A model generated the notes under the pieces. The model did no database searches and was not told the origin of the DNA. It was given only the letters and a program-made list of their open reading frames with translations. This document shows, in pieces, positions 43,175 to 55,481 of a stretch of 64,000 nt of DNA (position 1 is the stretch's first letter; each line of letters starts with the position of its first letter). The DNA is from Drechslerella dactyloides (Eukaryota; Ascomycota; Orbiliomycetes; Orbiliales; Orbiliaceae). The stretch covers positions 1,922,001 to 1,986,000 of the forward strand of contig JAGTWJ010000019.1 in the NCBI GenBank assembly GCA_020064725.1, in the 5' to 3' direction. The position numbers were made by a program, and so were the translations under genes.

Positions 43175-44293
43175 ACTGTGTCCGTGTCCGTCGCCGTCGT
43201 CGCCGTCCACCACCGCGGCGGCCGCCACACCGTCCAGGAGAATATTCGAGAAGAAGCAGGCGAGAAGCACAAACGCAAAGACGAAGCTGGTCGATATCCG
43301 CCGAGTGTGAGCGCAGCAATCGCCGTCAAGCGTATATTAGAGAAATGAAGGGAATGCAAGGATGCGAGGAAGGAAGATGCTGTTCGATCGAGAGGGCGGG
43401 AAAGCGAAAGCCACCGTAGAGAAATATATTCGGCACCGTTGTGTTTCTTTCGCAAGGAGCGCTACGCTATCGCTTGGATGGGCGACCCTGCCGATGCACG
43501 GCGATTCGACGGGATGCAATGGGGGGCGGCCAAGCTACCCGAATCGGGCGTGTGTCCCAAGCCAGAAACTTTGTAGCGGTCTACGACCGCATGGCCGATC
43601 GCTTCGCCTCGACTCGCCGCGACAGGAAGGCGCAAAGCAGGGACGGTACCAGTGCAGTTCGGAGGTCGACTCGGGCAGGCGTGTGTGTGTCGTGATATGA
43701 TACTGGCGTCTGTCCGTCTATCTATCTGTGTGAAGGTAACGTTGCAGAGGGGGAGAAGGAATGGAATGGAATGTCTGTGGTGGTGGTGGTGCTCGTCGCG
43801 GATGATTTTAGCCTGATAATATTTAATTTTGGGGGCGGCCGGACTGCCAGACTGCCATTTGTTATTTTTGGGTGCAGCAGCAGCTTCGTTTTAGGTGTTT
43901 GACAGCGTACGTACATACGTGAGGCTGAAGATGGACAGACAGCCAGCCGCGCCGTAACATCCGTCAGCTCAAATCGACAAAGCTGGCTAGCCCGACTCGT
44001 CAACGTTAACGTTATCTTCCCAGCCGTTGGCCCGTCGACTGTCGCCTTTGGGGGCCCTGTGGGGGTCAAATATACTTACCTACTGATAACTACTTAAGTA
44101 TTGAAGTATAGAGTACTTGGATAAGAATGCAGAGAATGCAGAGAATGTTTGCGTTCTATCATCCAGGTTTATATTTAAAATGTTTATAAACACGGCCGGC
44201 CAAGCGGACGGCCCGCATCGCGGCGTATGTATCACTACCCGCATGCATGCAGAAATTTAAAAAATCTCGAAATTTATAAAAACAAAAAAACCG
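43175..44293. other. Spacer between YND1 and DDB1
   Basis: 1.1 kb upstream of YND1 and downstream of DDB1, both on the minus strand. It contains the possible upstream extension of YND1 (to 43270) and otherwise no credible coding frame. Confidence 0.55.
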
Positions 44294-47200
44294 TCAATGC
44301 AGTCTCTTGAGCGCCTCCACAATGTTCTTCATCTCATCCACCGTGCAGCCTACGCTCTCCCCGTCCACCGGGTCGATAATCATCTCCATCGCCTCCTCGT
44401 CCAGATCCAGAAACTTCTCAACCAGCTCGCCGTCCACGAACCGGAACGGCTCGTCCGGCATCCGTCCCTTCGAATTGAACGCCCGATACCTGTATTCCCC
44501 GTCAGTACACCATTTGTGAACAAGTGAATTTATATAGTATACGTACTTGTTAAAGTCGGTGTCCCCCACGCCGCGCAGCACCTTCGCCATGTTGGCCTGA
44601 CACTGTATCAACGTGTTGAAATAATTCGGATGTATAAGTCCCAACATGAACAACCCCCCCTCGACAGTCGCAATGTACGCCCGCGGCTGCACAACGTTAC
44701 CCGCCGTAGAGGGATCGTTCACCCGCCGTATCCGGTTCACCATCTCCCCGAGCCGGATCTCGCTCAACGGCCGCATCCGGCGCACGTCTTCTTCCGTCGG
44801 TCCCACCGTCTCCCGCTGCAACACCATCAGGTTGCCGTCCGAGTCGGACGAAATGCACGTGTCCGCGTCCAGTGCTTCGACCGACGTCACCCAGCTCACG
44901 CCGTACTGACGACATACCTCCACCAGCTTGCCGTTCTCGCCGTCCTCGCCGGGCACGTACTCGAGCACGCTCACGCCCTTGATCAGGTCCCCGACGTAGA
45001 TTCGCGTGCCGTAGACTGATATCGCAACCGGGACGGTCGAGGCCCTCATCGACGTGACTTTCTCGAGCGCGGCGGTCACGCCCTTGCTCGGGTAGTGAAA
45101 GCGGTAGAGATCAATCTGTACACTCCGTTAGCCGATATAAAATTAGTGCACCGCTTGTAGACTGCTCACGCTCTTGTTGAGGCCGGCGAGGATGTACCCG
45201 TCCACCAGCGCGAGGCAATGGCACGGCCCGGCCATCTCGACCTCGAGCACCAACCGCAGCACCTTATCCTCCCCGAGATCGAACACGAGAAACCTGCCCT
45301 TCTCGTTATCCTCGCTCTCGCTACCAATCGCCGTGCCCACGACAAACTTCTCCGTCACGCTCCCATCGGGATTCGGCAGCTTGACGACGAGTAAATCATC
45401 CACGAGCTCGTTGCCATACAGCTCAAACGCATCAATCTGATCGTAGAAATTCTCGTCGATAACATGTATAAAGCACGCGCTGGACTCCATCCCCGTCGCC
45501 GGATCGATCGAGTTGCGGATCGTAGCCACCGCGTACCCGCGATGCTCCTTCGAATACGCCACCCGCCGCGCAAACTGGTGCAGCGGCGACGTGCGCGTGT
45601 GCGTCGTCCGCGCGTCGTCAACCTTTGCGATGAAGAGGCTCTCGTCCGCCGACACGACCACCGTGTCCGGGAAGGCCTCCGCGTTGAACGCGACGACGGA
45701 CGACGCCTGGTTCAGCGTGATGGCCGAGTACACCACCCGCCCTTCCTCCTCGTAGATCATTGTCGGCCGTTCGCCCGTCGCGATAACGCAGTTCGTCCCG
45801 GGATCCGCCTGCTGCCGCGGGAGGACCTCGAACGTGACCGTCTGCGTGCCCAGCCGTATCCGCTTCTGGTCGGTCAGGGCGGTATTGCCCTTGGAGACAT
45901 TGTAGGTTAGGACTTCGCCGTCACTCATGCCGACGAAGAGGTTCGGGGGCGTGTCCGCGCTCATATTAGCGACCACGACCGACCTCGGGACGGACCCTTC
46001 CGGCACCGCGAAGCGTTCTTCTGTTATCGTCTCGAGACTTGAAAGCTTGAGCAGCACCAGCGACGTGGGCATCCAGAAGCCCAGCACAAGAAACTCGGCC
46101 GGCGAAGTAGGGATGTAAACACATGATATCTCGTCGTCGAACGACCGGCTCTCCACTTGCTGGATAGACTGCCCGGATAAATCGAAGAGTAGACAGCTGC
46201 GGCCGCTGAGGACAACCGCGAGCCGGGTACCGGAGAGAGACACCAGGTCAATCTTTCCGCCGGCAGGCGGGCTCCATTCCAAGAGCTTGCCCGTCCCCTT
46301 TTCGACGAGCAATATCTTCGAAGAAGTAACCTGCACAAGCCTGTCGGAGCCCACATTTCCAGCCGCCAGCGTCGCCGTATCCAGCGCAAAGTTCTCAAAG
46401 GCGTCCATCTCCTCCACGTCACCATCGGGATTGAAAGCGAAAGCCCGTGTTTCATGAGCGACGGAGAAGAGTAAAACGTCGTCATAACTGTCGCTATTCC
46501 GCCTGAGCGTCCACATGCGCTGGACTCCAGCAATCTCGCCGAGCAGTCCGATCTCCTGAATCCCAACACCGCTCCTAACACTCCTGAGCCCGCCGTCGAA
46601 GAACCCGCCGCTGCAGGTAAGTATCATGGTCTGACCAGCCGAATACTGATGCACCTCCTCCCCGCCAATCTCCGATCCCAGAACTATAAAGTCTGATATC
46701 GGCGCGAGGTTCGATAACGTGTGGACGATCTCAATCTTGGGATTTCCCGCCGATATCCGGACGAGCAGGGAGTCGCCAAAGTGCGAGCCTAGAAACGTGT
46801 ATCCATTATCCAGATAGACGATAGCCCGCGCTTGGCATGCCTAGTAGTCCTGCAGTTAGTCATAGAATCTCGCGTCGATTTGTAGAGGATGCGTACCTTC
46901 CCCAGGTTTTCGATCCTCATGTTGACGAGGTTGTCGCCATCCATGACGAGGAGTAGCAGGTAGAGGTGTCCCGTTTCATTGCTGAGGAGATACCGCTGCG
47001 GATCTATCATGCCGTAGCTGCTGAACGCCGTCGGTTCGAGCAACGGCTTCTTCATCGGCGTCGACTTCTCGGGACTAAAGTACGTGATCACTTGTTCTCC
47101 GACAGTGAGAACGCCTCCTGCAACCCGAATTATAATCAGCACCATCCCCAAAACGACGCAATATAATAACAGGAATCGCATACCCAACGGCTTCGGCACG

Positions 47201-48032
47201 GGTATCAGCATCTTGACGCCGCCATCCAGACTGTTCGCCTTGATCTTCCACTGCCGGAACTCGGAATCCCTTACGGCCCGCTTGCTCACAACGACCTCAT
47301 ACGACGTCAAATGCGTCACGTTCTTCGAATCCGTAAACAGCACCGCGATAACGGGCACCTCCGTCCCGTACAGGAATTTCATAGCCACAACCCGCAGCTC
47401 GTCAAGTCGAATCGGACACGGCTCGTCCAGGTTTCCAATCTCGTCTTCGGGAATCTTGATGTGTTTGCCGCGCCCTTTACTCTGCCGCTTGATCGGGATC
47501 GCCGTGAAGATGCCCTCGTACAAATATAATCCGAGCAGCCGACCTTCGGGGTCGGCGAGGTACATGTGTCCCGCGTGGGCGGTGCGCTGGAACCGGTCCG
47601 TGATGTCCTGCGCTTTTCGCTCATTACGGATGTTGCCCTCGGAGGGATCCCAGGAGACGGTAAAGTACTCGAAGCGGTCGGTGCCGATGAAGATGTGGTC
47701 CAGCGACGACTTTTGCGGCCGGAGGGAGAGGAGCGCGGTTATGCGGCCGTAGACGGCGAAGTGCGTTACCTGCTCGAGGCCTTCGGGGACGAGGTCGTAG
47801 ATTTCAAGGCGGTTGGACTTCCTGGCGCGGTATTCGATTGGTTAGATTATAAGTGACGGGTGGAGGCTCGAGCGCGGGTGTTCGTTGGGTTTGTTTTTTG
47901 GAGGAGGGTGTAGAGTTACACGGAAGGTGGTTCTTACGCGATTATTAAGGAATCCCGGTCGTCGTGGATGAATTTGCAGCGGATAGCATGTCGGATGCTG
48001 GAGGCAGGGTGGATCGGGGCCAGGTACGCCAT
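44294..48032 (-). CDS. DDB1: DDB1 homologue, CUL4 ubiquitin ligase adaptor
   Basis: Triple beta-propeller adaptor that links substrate receptors to CUL4. In Neurospora the orthologue (DIM-8) is also needed for histone H3K9 methylation. Six exons on the minus strand: 48032-47938, 47821-47184, 47117-46897, 46840-45170, 45115-44547 and 44489-44294; 1129 residues, close to human DDB1 (1140). The first propeller begins MAYLAPIHPASSIRHAI. The MMS1/RSE1-family block runs through GGVLTVGEQVITYFSP, IDPQRYLLSNETGHLYLLLL, YLDNGYTFLGSHFGDSLLV and LTCSGGF. The CPSF-A C-terminal part contains IYVGDLIKGVSVLEY, the CQANMAKVL helix, RAFNSKGR, the VDGELVEKFLDLDEEAM segment and the final IVEALKRLH. The FVDGELVEKFL end and the DDB1-like length argue against the splicing paralogue Rse1 or CPSF160. 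Confidence 0.95.
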
Positions 48033-49171
48033 GTCGTACGCGCAGCCTCTCGCGAGGTCGTCCGCTTCCTGATGGGAGCTGGCCGGAGACCCGGCTCAAA
48101 CAGGACAGGCGGTCGAATTGAAGAATCCAGCTGACGGCAGCAATGGCGAGTCGGAGCTGCTTGTGACAGGATGGGATGGATGTCGGAGTCCGCGAGGAAC
48201 GATATCGGCGATGCGGTGACGCGACGGGAACACAATCCTCTCGGTGCAACGTCAATCACCGTGGAATGATAGCAGTTCGAAGATTGCGATTGCGATACCG
48301 ACGGCCGGTGCCTCGACTCCGAATGTACTTTGTGCACGTTGATGCGTCCAGGATCTCGCGGGTGGGACGGTTGGTGGTTGAAAGGTGGGTTGAGTTGGAG
48401 CTTTGGAGCTCCAGCCCACGTTGACCTGCCCTCGCTTACAGCCCGCCCACCCCGGCACGCTTATCGCGCCCACCGCCGGTCCGACCGCGGTGGCATTACT
48501 TCATACACCCCTAGCTGATGCAGGTGCACTGCCGCTAACACGCAAGAAGCCTGGCACGATTATTCCCTGCACCACTTACAAGGTCGTAATGTGTTAAAGG
48601 TAAGAAGAAGCAGTTCAATCAATTCAGCGTGGAGGAAAAGGATGCTAGTATATATGGACATGCGCTGTAGAGGTACCAACGAAGGAGGGGCAGGTCCGGT
48701 AAACCCGTTGACGAAAAATCCCAATGCAAAGACCCAAGAACGAAAACGCTAGCCACCGGACCCATACGATATAGAAAGACAAAGAACGGAAAAAGGAAGG
48801 GAAGGGCGAAAATAGCCGGCAAGTGGAATACAAGGAATACAAACAAAATTGAAAACGCCGCGTCTGTTGATTAAAAAACCATATCGCAACAAGTCTGTCT
48901 GGTGGAGAACAAGAAGCAGAAAGCAAAGTATATAACATCAAAGGGGTAAAACAAAAAAACTTTCAAAGTTTGCGCGCAGGTAGAACGGAATATCACAATC
49001 AAACTCTGGAGTTGCGGCAGCCGAGGCCATGATCGTAGCAGTGATGGGTAAATGATAAAAGCGGAAGAACAAGATAACCGAAAGAACTTGGAAACCATGC
49101 ATCCTGGGACTCTCGACGAAGAAACCAACTCGATTGCACATGCACGATCCGGTCGCGAGCTCCCAGGGGTG
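48033..49171. other. Promoter region of DDB1 and 3' flank of the Bqt4-like gene
   Basis: 1.1 kb between two minus-strand genes. AT-richer, purine-rich plus strand around 48600-49100 (probably the Bqt4-like 3' UTR), GC-richer near DDB1. No coding frame supported. Confidence 0.55.
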
Positions 49172-50994
49172 TTATAGGAGGTTGGAGAAGAAAGCGATGC
49201 CGCTAAACCGAAAAAAGAGACCGCATTAGCTAAACAAAAAATTCGGACGAGAAGAGAATGAGGATGCGCAGCGCGGTACATACCCTAGAGCTACTGTCGC
49301 GCCAATGCCAATTAACGCCCGCTGCTGGAACTTCTCCTCCTTCAGGACATCCATCACCCGGGCCCTCTTCGACTTCTTAGGGGAGTTGATGTCCAGGGTG
49401 TCGATATCGGGTATTTCGGGTGTGGATTCTTCGATCTTTCGCTTCTTGACGCCGACCGGCTCCGAGGCGTCCTTCATCGCCTCTTCGACCATTTCTTTCG
49501 CCTTAGCGATCATCTCTTCGGGACTCTCCGGCAGCAGCGGCGCATCGGACAGCGGCTGGAGCTCGACTTTGACGTGGGTCGATTCCACCACGACGTCGCC
49601 TTTCGTCTCCTTTGTTGTTTCGACGACGACTTCGGCTTTGATATCTTCCTCCTCGATCTCCGACTTCACCACGGTTTCAGAAGTCGCCTCGGGCGCGGAA
49701 GGCTCTGCGCCGTTCGTGCTGCTCTCCTCCTCCTCCTCCTCCTCCACTTCCTCCGTCTTTACGGTGGTGACGGTGCTGGTGACGGTGGTAGCGACGGTGC
49801 TGTTGGTGTCGCCGTTGGAGGAGGCGGGCGTGTCGGCTTCCGTCGCTGGAGCGGGAGCCTTCTCGGATTTCGGGTCGGAGTCGACGGAGAGCTGCTCCTT
49901 GATCGCTGAGGCTTTGGCCGCCCGCGATTTTCGCAACGGGGCTATCTTTCTGCCGGGGGACGCGGTTCTGCTGCCTCCGCTGGCGGGTGCTGCTGCTCGG
50001 AGGGAGTTCGTCGCAGACGGCAGCGCGGCCGCCGATTCGCTGTCGGCGCTGGATGGTCTGTACAGCGGCGGCGGGGTGACGGTCTTGTTGCGGGAAGCGA
50101 CGTGCACGGGGCGTTCGTCGAGCAGAGCCTCTATCCACACGCGGCAGTGATACTCGGACGAGAGGGCCAGGGCTAGGTTGCACAGGGGGCTAGGATCAGC
50201 GGGGTTCTCGGATTGGCCGCCTCCCGGGGCGATACGGGACAGGACAGGACAGGCTAGCGAGCGAGCGAGCGAGTGAGATTGACATACCGTCGTCGGGATG
50301 GATCCAGAGGCTGCCGGCTGTTTCCTCTGAGGAGGCGTTAAAGTGCTCTTTGACGTATCGCCGCTCCTCCTCCTCCTCGGCCTTGGTGGCCCAGGGGAAC
50401 GACGCCTTAAACCTTGAACACAAAAAAACAGACAGATGTCAGGTTGCTATTCACGATGTTCGACTTTGGGCGACAGGGGTCTCACATTCCGGTGGAGCTG
50501 ATGTAGCCGTCTTTGCTGCGGCGCATGAGAAAGTAGGCTTCGGGCTTGGAGCCGCTGCCAAAGATCTCGGGGCTGATGTCGTCGGGCAAGGGCGCGCGGA
50601 GGTGGACGTAGGAGAAGGGCACCATCTGCGGGGTCGTCGTCGCGGCATTGTCGGCCGGGGCGACGGGCGACGACTTGCTGCTGCTCTTCAGCTTTGTCTG
50701 GCCGAGGGCGCGCAGCTGGACGAGTTCGTCCTCTAAACAGCACATTATGTGAGCAGGTAAGTACTTCTAGGTAACGTATTATAATAATAATTTCGCCGAC
50801 ATGATAGCTGCAGCGACTGACACGGGGTGCAGGAGAGGGAGAGGGGAGCAATTTCTGGCGCGCGCGCGCGGAGACGAGAGCGGGCGATGGAATAGGCAGG
50901 CGCGGCGAGGGCGGCGACGGGGCGACTCACTGGAGGGATCGTTCTCGGCGAGCCGGTGGTTGAGTTGGGACGGCAGCCTGCGCTTGACGGTCAT
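49172..50994 (-). CDS. BQT4: Bqt4-like inner nuclear membrane protein (APSES/KilA-N domain)
   Basis: In fission yeast Bqt4 sits in the inner nuclear membrane, binds Rap1 and anchors telomeres to the envelope. Exons on the minus strand: 50994-50931, 50732-50486, 50412-50288, 50172-49284 and 49202-49172; 451 residues. Residues about 50-165 form a KilA-N/APSES-type domain with YFLMRRSKDGYISSTGMFKA, FPWATKAEEEEERRYVK and WIHPDDALALSSEY; this GYISSTGM form without an ankyrin region is typical of Bqt4-like proteins rather than Mbp1/StuA transcription factors. The middle is long and acidic (Glu/Val/Thr-rich, with a run of consecutive Glu) and carries basic clusters (KKRKIEE, KKSKRAR) that fit nuclear localisation. 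The protein ends in a hydrophobic tail anchor (RALIGIGATVALGGGIAFF) interrupted by the last intron. It is head-to-head with SAD1. Confidence 0.88.
50253..50277. repeat. GCGA tetranucleotide microsatellite in a Bqt4-like intron
   Basis: Five or so GCGA/GTGA units inside the third intron (50287-50173). Confidence 0.7.
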
Positions 50995-51060
50995 CTTGCG
51001 ATCCTGCTGTTCGACGGAGAGTTGGCGACGACGACGATGGTGATGATAAATACAGGGGAC

Positions 51061-51089
51061 GATGGCGATGGCGATGGCGATGGCGATGG
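51061..51089. repeat. GATGGC hexamer repeat
   Basis: Nearly five perfect GATGGC units just upstream of the Bqt4-like start codon, within the shared promoter. Confidence 0.85.
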
Positions 51090-51390
51090 GCGGAACGGAG
51101 GGAGGAGGTCGAGGGGAGTGGTGTGCAGGGAGGAGGAAGAGGGCCCTCCTGAACGGGGCTTTTTTTTCTCTTTCTTTCCTTCCGGTCGACGGAGGCTGCC
51201 TGCCTGCCAGCCTGCCAGTGCCAGCCAGAAGAGTGCTGGCTGCAGGTGGGCGCCGGCCAGGCTGCGGCGGGTGCTCTCTAAATTGCGGGCGGGCTAATTG
51301 GCGCGTCGCGGAAAGGAGCCAAATTGCTGCTTCTGGAATTAATATCGTATTATTGCATTTACGGGCAATTAACAGCTGTTTGAGCAGCAG

Positions 51391-51395
51391 CCAAT
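51391..51395 (+). promoter_or_regulatory. CCAAT box
   Basis: CCAAT in the shared BQT4/SAD1 promoter, ten bases from the TTACGTAA palindrome. CCAAT is the target of the fungal HAP/CBC complex; occupancy here is inference. Confidence 0.4.
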
Positions 51396-51404
51396 CGGGG
51401 GGGA

Positions 51405-51412
51405 TTACGTAA
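51405..51412. promoter_or_regulatory. TTACGTAA palindrome (bZIP-type site)
   Basis: Perfect eight-base palindrome of the kind bound by fungal bZIP proteins (Yap1/CREB-like). Its closeness to the CCAAT box recalls CBC-bZIP composite sites. Function is inferred. Confidence 0.35.
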
Positions 51413-51725
51413 TGAGGGCGTGTTGTTGTTGTTGTCCCTGCACACACTGCACGCTGGCCAGCAACCACTTCACTCCACCACACACTTCACTCCACCAGAC
51501 ACATCATCACCACTTCATCATCACCGCCTCATCATCTATCTTATAATCACCATCGCCATCGCTGTTGCAACTGTCGCTGCTGCTCAATCACCGTCGCCTC
51601 ATCTCCACAGAAATACTACCTACCGCCTGCGATGCTCTAGACCAGCACCTTCCAGATCGAAATCTCAGTCGCACGCGCTACCCAGACACCGCCCTCTCGA
51701 CACCACTCTCTCGACATTAAACGGC

Positions 51726-54623
51726 ATGTCCACCGCTGGAGGAGCGGGAGGCGCCCCCAACCGCCGTTCCTCACGAGCCGTCCCCGCCTTCCACGGCACC
51801 AACCTCATCCACTCCAACCCGCTCCCCCCCGTCTCCAACCTGCCCTCCTTCTCCTACGGCTCCCCGCAGACCGCCCTGCCCAAACCCATCAGCGTCAGAG
51901 ACACAAAGGTCGCCATCACCGACGCCCTCGAAGCCGCCGACGCCGCCGCCAAAGCCCGTCTCGAGGCCGCCGCCCACGAACGTCGCCTCGCCGAAGAACG
52001 CTCCGCCGCAGAAGCCGCCGCCAGAGCCTCCGCCGAAGCGTCCGAGTCGAATCCCCCCCAGCGGGCGGCCAGGATGCCCAATGCCAGTCGAAAGCGCTCC
52101 CTGCGCAGCCAGAGCGTCCTGTCCAGAGGTATGTTTGCTGTATAATCTGTAGCCTGTAATTTGTCTGCCGCGTCTGTCCCACGCACCCTGCTAAGCGAGA
52201 ACGGTCCAGACGGCTCCGACGACGACGGCGCCGCCAGAGCCAGCGAGGACAACTTTTACGAGGGCGACGAGACCAGCCTCGAAATCCACCGCATAATCGC
52301 CAGCGCCAAGAACCCCTTCCCGGATTCCTCCATGCTTAGGAGCAGGAGCGTCAACGCCGGAACCAAGGAGCCTAGATCCGCCATGAAGGGCTCCAGGGAA
52401 GAGGCCCTGCGCCCATCCGCCAAAACTCGAGCCAAACACATGTCCGCCAGACGAACCAAGCCGCAACCGCCGGTGCCGGTCCGCGGCGAGCGGGACGCGA
52501 CCTTTGACGAGGAAAACCAGGCCATCGGCCTCGTGCACCGCGTCCCCTCTTCCATAGCTTCGGGATCGCCCACTCCAACGCCTCCCGACCTGCCCGGTGT
52601 GCCCGAAGATGAACCGGTAGACTTCGGCGGCCGCGGCGACAGCCCACCCGACACCTTTGACCATGGCGACGTACCGAACGAGTCCTCGGGAACGACATCG
52701 ACCAGCAACCCGTCGTCGACCGAACGATCCGCGAAGGGCACCAAATCCGCAAAGCTGTCGTTCAGGCCGTCTCTCCCCTTCGCGTTCGCGCGAAACGGAT
52801 TCCGGACCGTGGTCGACGGCGCTAAGAAGACCGTCGTGATCATGTGGATCTTCGCGAGCAACCTATTCGGCCCGCTGCTGAAATACCTGCTCCTCGGCTT
52901 CTTCATCTTCGGCATCACCACCCTCTCGTACGGCTTTATCCAACGCTCGACGTCGTACACGGCTCCTTTCCTGCCACCCACGTCCGCGGAGGAGGTATCC
53001 CGGCGTCTGATGGAAGTCGAAAGGCAGCTCGGTTCCCTGTCCAGAGCGTACGACAAGGGCGCCAAGCGATGGGATTCGTTCTCAGAGACGGAAAAGGACC
53101 AGATGGCGTCCGTCAAGAGCATACTGGCCGCCTACTCGTCTCTCTCGCACGCCATGGAACAGCACACTCGCGGGTACCAGAACGACCGACGCACGAACGC
53201 GGCGGCCATGTCGACGATGAACGCGCAACTCGACAATCTCGACAAAACGGTCAAGAAGAGCGACTCGCAACACAAACAAGACGCGGGACGGGTGCGAGAT
53301 CAGCTGACCAAGATGCAGGGCCAGATGAAAGAGGTCGACGCCGAGCTCAAACGCCTGAAGCAATCGCAGGAGCTGGGGGACAAGGCGCTGCGTTCGATCG
53401 AGGCGATGCTGCCCAAGCAGATCGCTGCCCGGCTCGATCCTGAGACCGGCAAGATTATCGTCGCGCCAGAACTGCTCCGGTACCTGCAATCGGTTTTGAG
53501 GAAGGACATCCAAGACGAAATCAGCAAGCTCGGGCCCTCCACAGGCGGCGGCAAGGTCGTCGGCGGCAGCACCGTCATGGCCAGCTGGGACGAATTCCTA
53601 AAGGTCAACGCGGCCAAGATGAAGGGCTACCTGGGACAAATGTCGGACGAAAAGTGGAAGGAAGCAATCGCGGACGGAATCGTGGTCTCGAAGGAGGATA
53701 TGATGCGGCTGATCCGCGACGAATTCAACTCTGTGCGCGGCATCGCCGAGAAGGACAACAAGGAGCTGATGAAGCAGTTGCTCAGCCAGGCGGAAGGTGT
53801 CGCGAAGAACGTCGCGTCGACCGCCGCCACGAGCATCTCGTCCGCAGCGCTCGCGGCCGCCTCTAACTACGTGCGGAACGCTAAGGGCGGCGGTTCCGCC
53901 AGCAAGTATGCGGACGCGCTGATCCAGGCTGCCCTCCACCAGTACTCGTCGACCGTGCTCCGCAAGCCGGATTACGCCTTATTCGCCCGCGGCTCGCTCA
54001 TCGACCCCCGACTTACATCGTCGACTTTCGACCCGTACGGCAAGCCGGGCCTGCTGGGGACCTTCTCGACGTTTCTGCGATCCGGACCGAACGAGCCCGC
54101 GCACGTGCTGACGGAGTCCACGAACGTCGGCGACTGCTGGAGCTTCCCGCAAGCCAGCGGACAAGTGTCCATTCTGCTCGCCGAGGACATTCACCCGACG
54201 GACGTGACAATCGACCACGTTCCGCGCGGCATCTCCGGCGACGACAGCTCCGCCCCACGCGAGATCGAGTTTTGGGTACGCGTCGAGGACGAGATCGTGC
54301 GCGGGCAGGTTGCAAAGGCGGCGGCGGTGGCGATCGGCGATGTTGCGGACAATCCGTCGGCGCGGCAGTATGTTGTCAACGGGTACGTGCGCATCGCGTC
54401 GTTCATCTACGATGTCAACAGTCAGTATCCGACGCAGACGTTCGAGCTGCCGGTTAACCTTGCGAGACTGGGCGTTTCGGTGCGTGGTGTTTCGTTCCGC
54501 GTGCTGAGCAATTGGGGGAATGAGGAGTACACGAGCATATACCGGCTGCGCGTGCACGGCGACCCTGTTGCCGGTCGCGGCGGCGATTCATCGCAGGCAG
54601 CGGAGGAGATCAAGCCGTTGTAG
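51726..54623 (+). CDS. SAD1: SUN-domain nuclear envelope protein Sad1
   Basis: Inner nuclear membrane half of the LINC complex: its SUN domain binds KASH proteins in the perinuclear space, linking chromatin and the spindle pole body to the cytoskeleton. Two exons, 51726-52128 and 52210-54623; 938 residues. The nucleoplasmic N-terminal part (1-340) is Ser/Pro/Ala/Arg-rich, with an Ala-rich helix at about 60-115. One transmembrane region lies at about 343-377 (IMWIFASNLFGPLLKYLLLG and on). A coiled-coil stretch follows (about 395-520, QLGSLSRAYDKG... to LKRLKQSQELG). The SUN domain covers about 720-930, with YALFARGSLIDPRLTSS, NVGDCWSFPQASGQVSILL, the PTDVTIDHVP core, and SNWGNEEYTSIYRLRVHG at the end. 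The splice acceptor at 52209 restores the frame of the Asp-Gly-Ser-Asp-Asp-Asp segment. Confidence 0.94.
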
Positions 54624-55481
54624 AAGAGACGAAGGTGGAGGTGAATGGAGAATAGAGATAGATGGAGGAATGGCTGTTCGTCGGTCGTTGGGCGTTCTTT
54701 GGGGATTTTTAGTCCGTCTGTCCAGCTTGTTGAGTGGAGTGGGTGAGGAATTTGGACTTTACTCACTTTGCTCATGCAGCTCAAGTATGTTGAGGACAGG
54801 CGATACACGTGTTAGCTTCCTTTCACCCCTTATCTTTTTCTTTTTTATTTCTCTTTTATTATTATTTTTTCCCTTGATACGCTTTACGAAGGATGTAATA
54901 TGTACATATACGACCTCTCGGAGACCCTGTTTGACGCCCTTTTCTTTTGCATTACAAGTCTTGTTGTGTCTGTTGACATTATAGCATATCATGTTACGAG
55001 GTTGTTCGCATTACTTTTTCTTTTCTTTTTTATTATAGGACAGGCCTTGCAGCGTGCATGGATGCATTGTATGTATATTAATTGAGCGCTTCTTGCATTA
55101 TATTATTATATTACTACACTTGTCGCTGCTTCTGAGTGGTTGATGGATTCTATCACGCTGCTGCCCGCGGAAGGTATACACTGGACGCATGCATGCGGGT
55201 GTGCATAAGACAGGTGGAGGTATAAGGTATGGTGATGATTGATTGATTGATCGCAGCGCTGTTGAATCGAGAACACGTACGCGCCAACGATTGCAAACAC
55301 ATACATTCACCATCCAAATGCATGCGTGCATGAACGGCGCAAGACTGCCAACATACACAATCCATCCATCCAAAATACAGTATCCAACAGACCAAAGACA
55401 ATACGATACTAGATACAAAGACGCCAATCCGTTCATTCCATTCCATTCCATTCGTTCATTCGATGATTGCGAGTACATTGG
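54624..55481. other. Convergent 3' region (SAD1 / polymerase delta subunit gene)
   Basis: About 860 bases, AT-rich around 54820-55110, containing two 3' ends. No coding frame supported. Confidence 0.6.

Larger units (their letters stand above)
50995..51725. promoter_or_regulatory. Bidirectional promoter of the BQT4-like gene and SAD1
   Basis: 731 bases between two divergent start codons. It contains a GATGGC hexamer repeat (51061-51089), a CCAAT box (51391-51395) and a palindromic TTACGTAA (51405-51412), the last two close together and nearer to SAD1. It is CA/CT-rich just before the SAD1 start (51440-51720). Confidence 0.6.

Noticed and set aside
43465..43520. 5S rRNA-like end (TTGGATGGGCGACCCTG)
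   Set aside because: Only the short 3' motif resembles 5S rRNA; the conserved internal control region and pairing helices are absent.
49305..50150. 281-codon plus-strand frame opposite the Bqt4-like gene
   Set aside because: Ser/Val/Thr-rich antisense of the acidic Bqt4-like region; no independent support.
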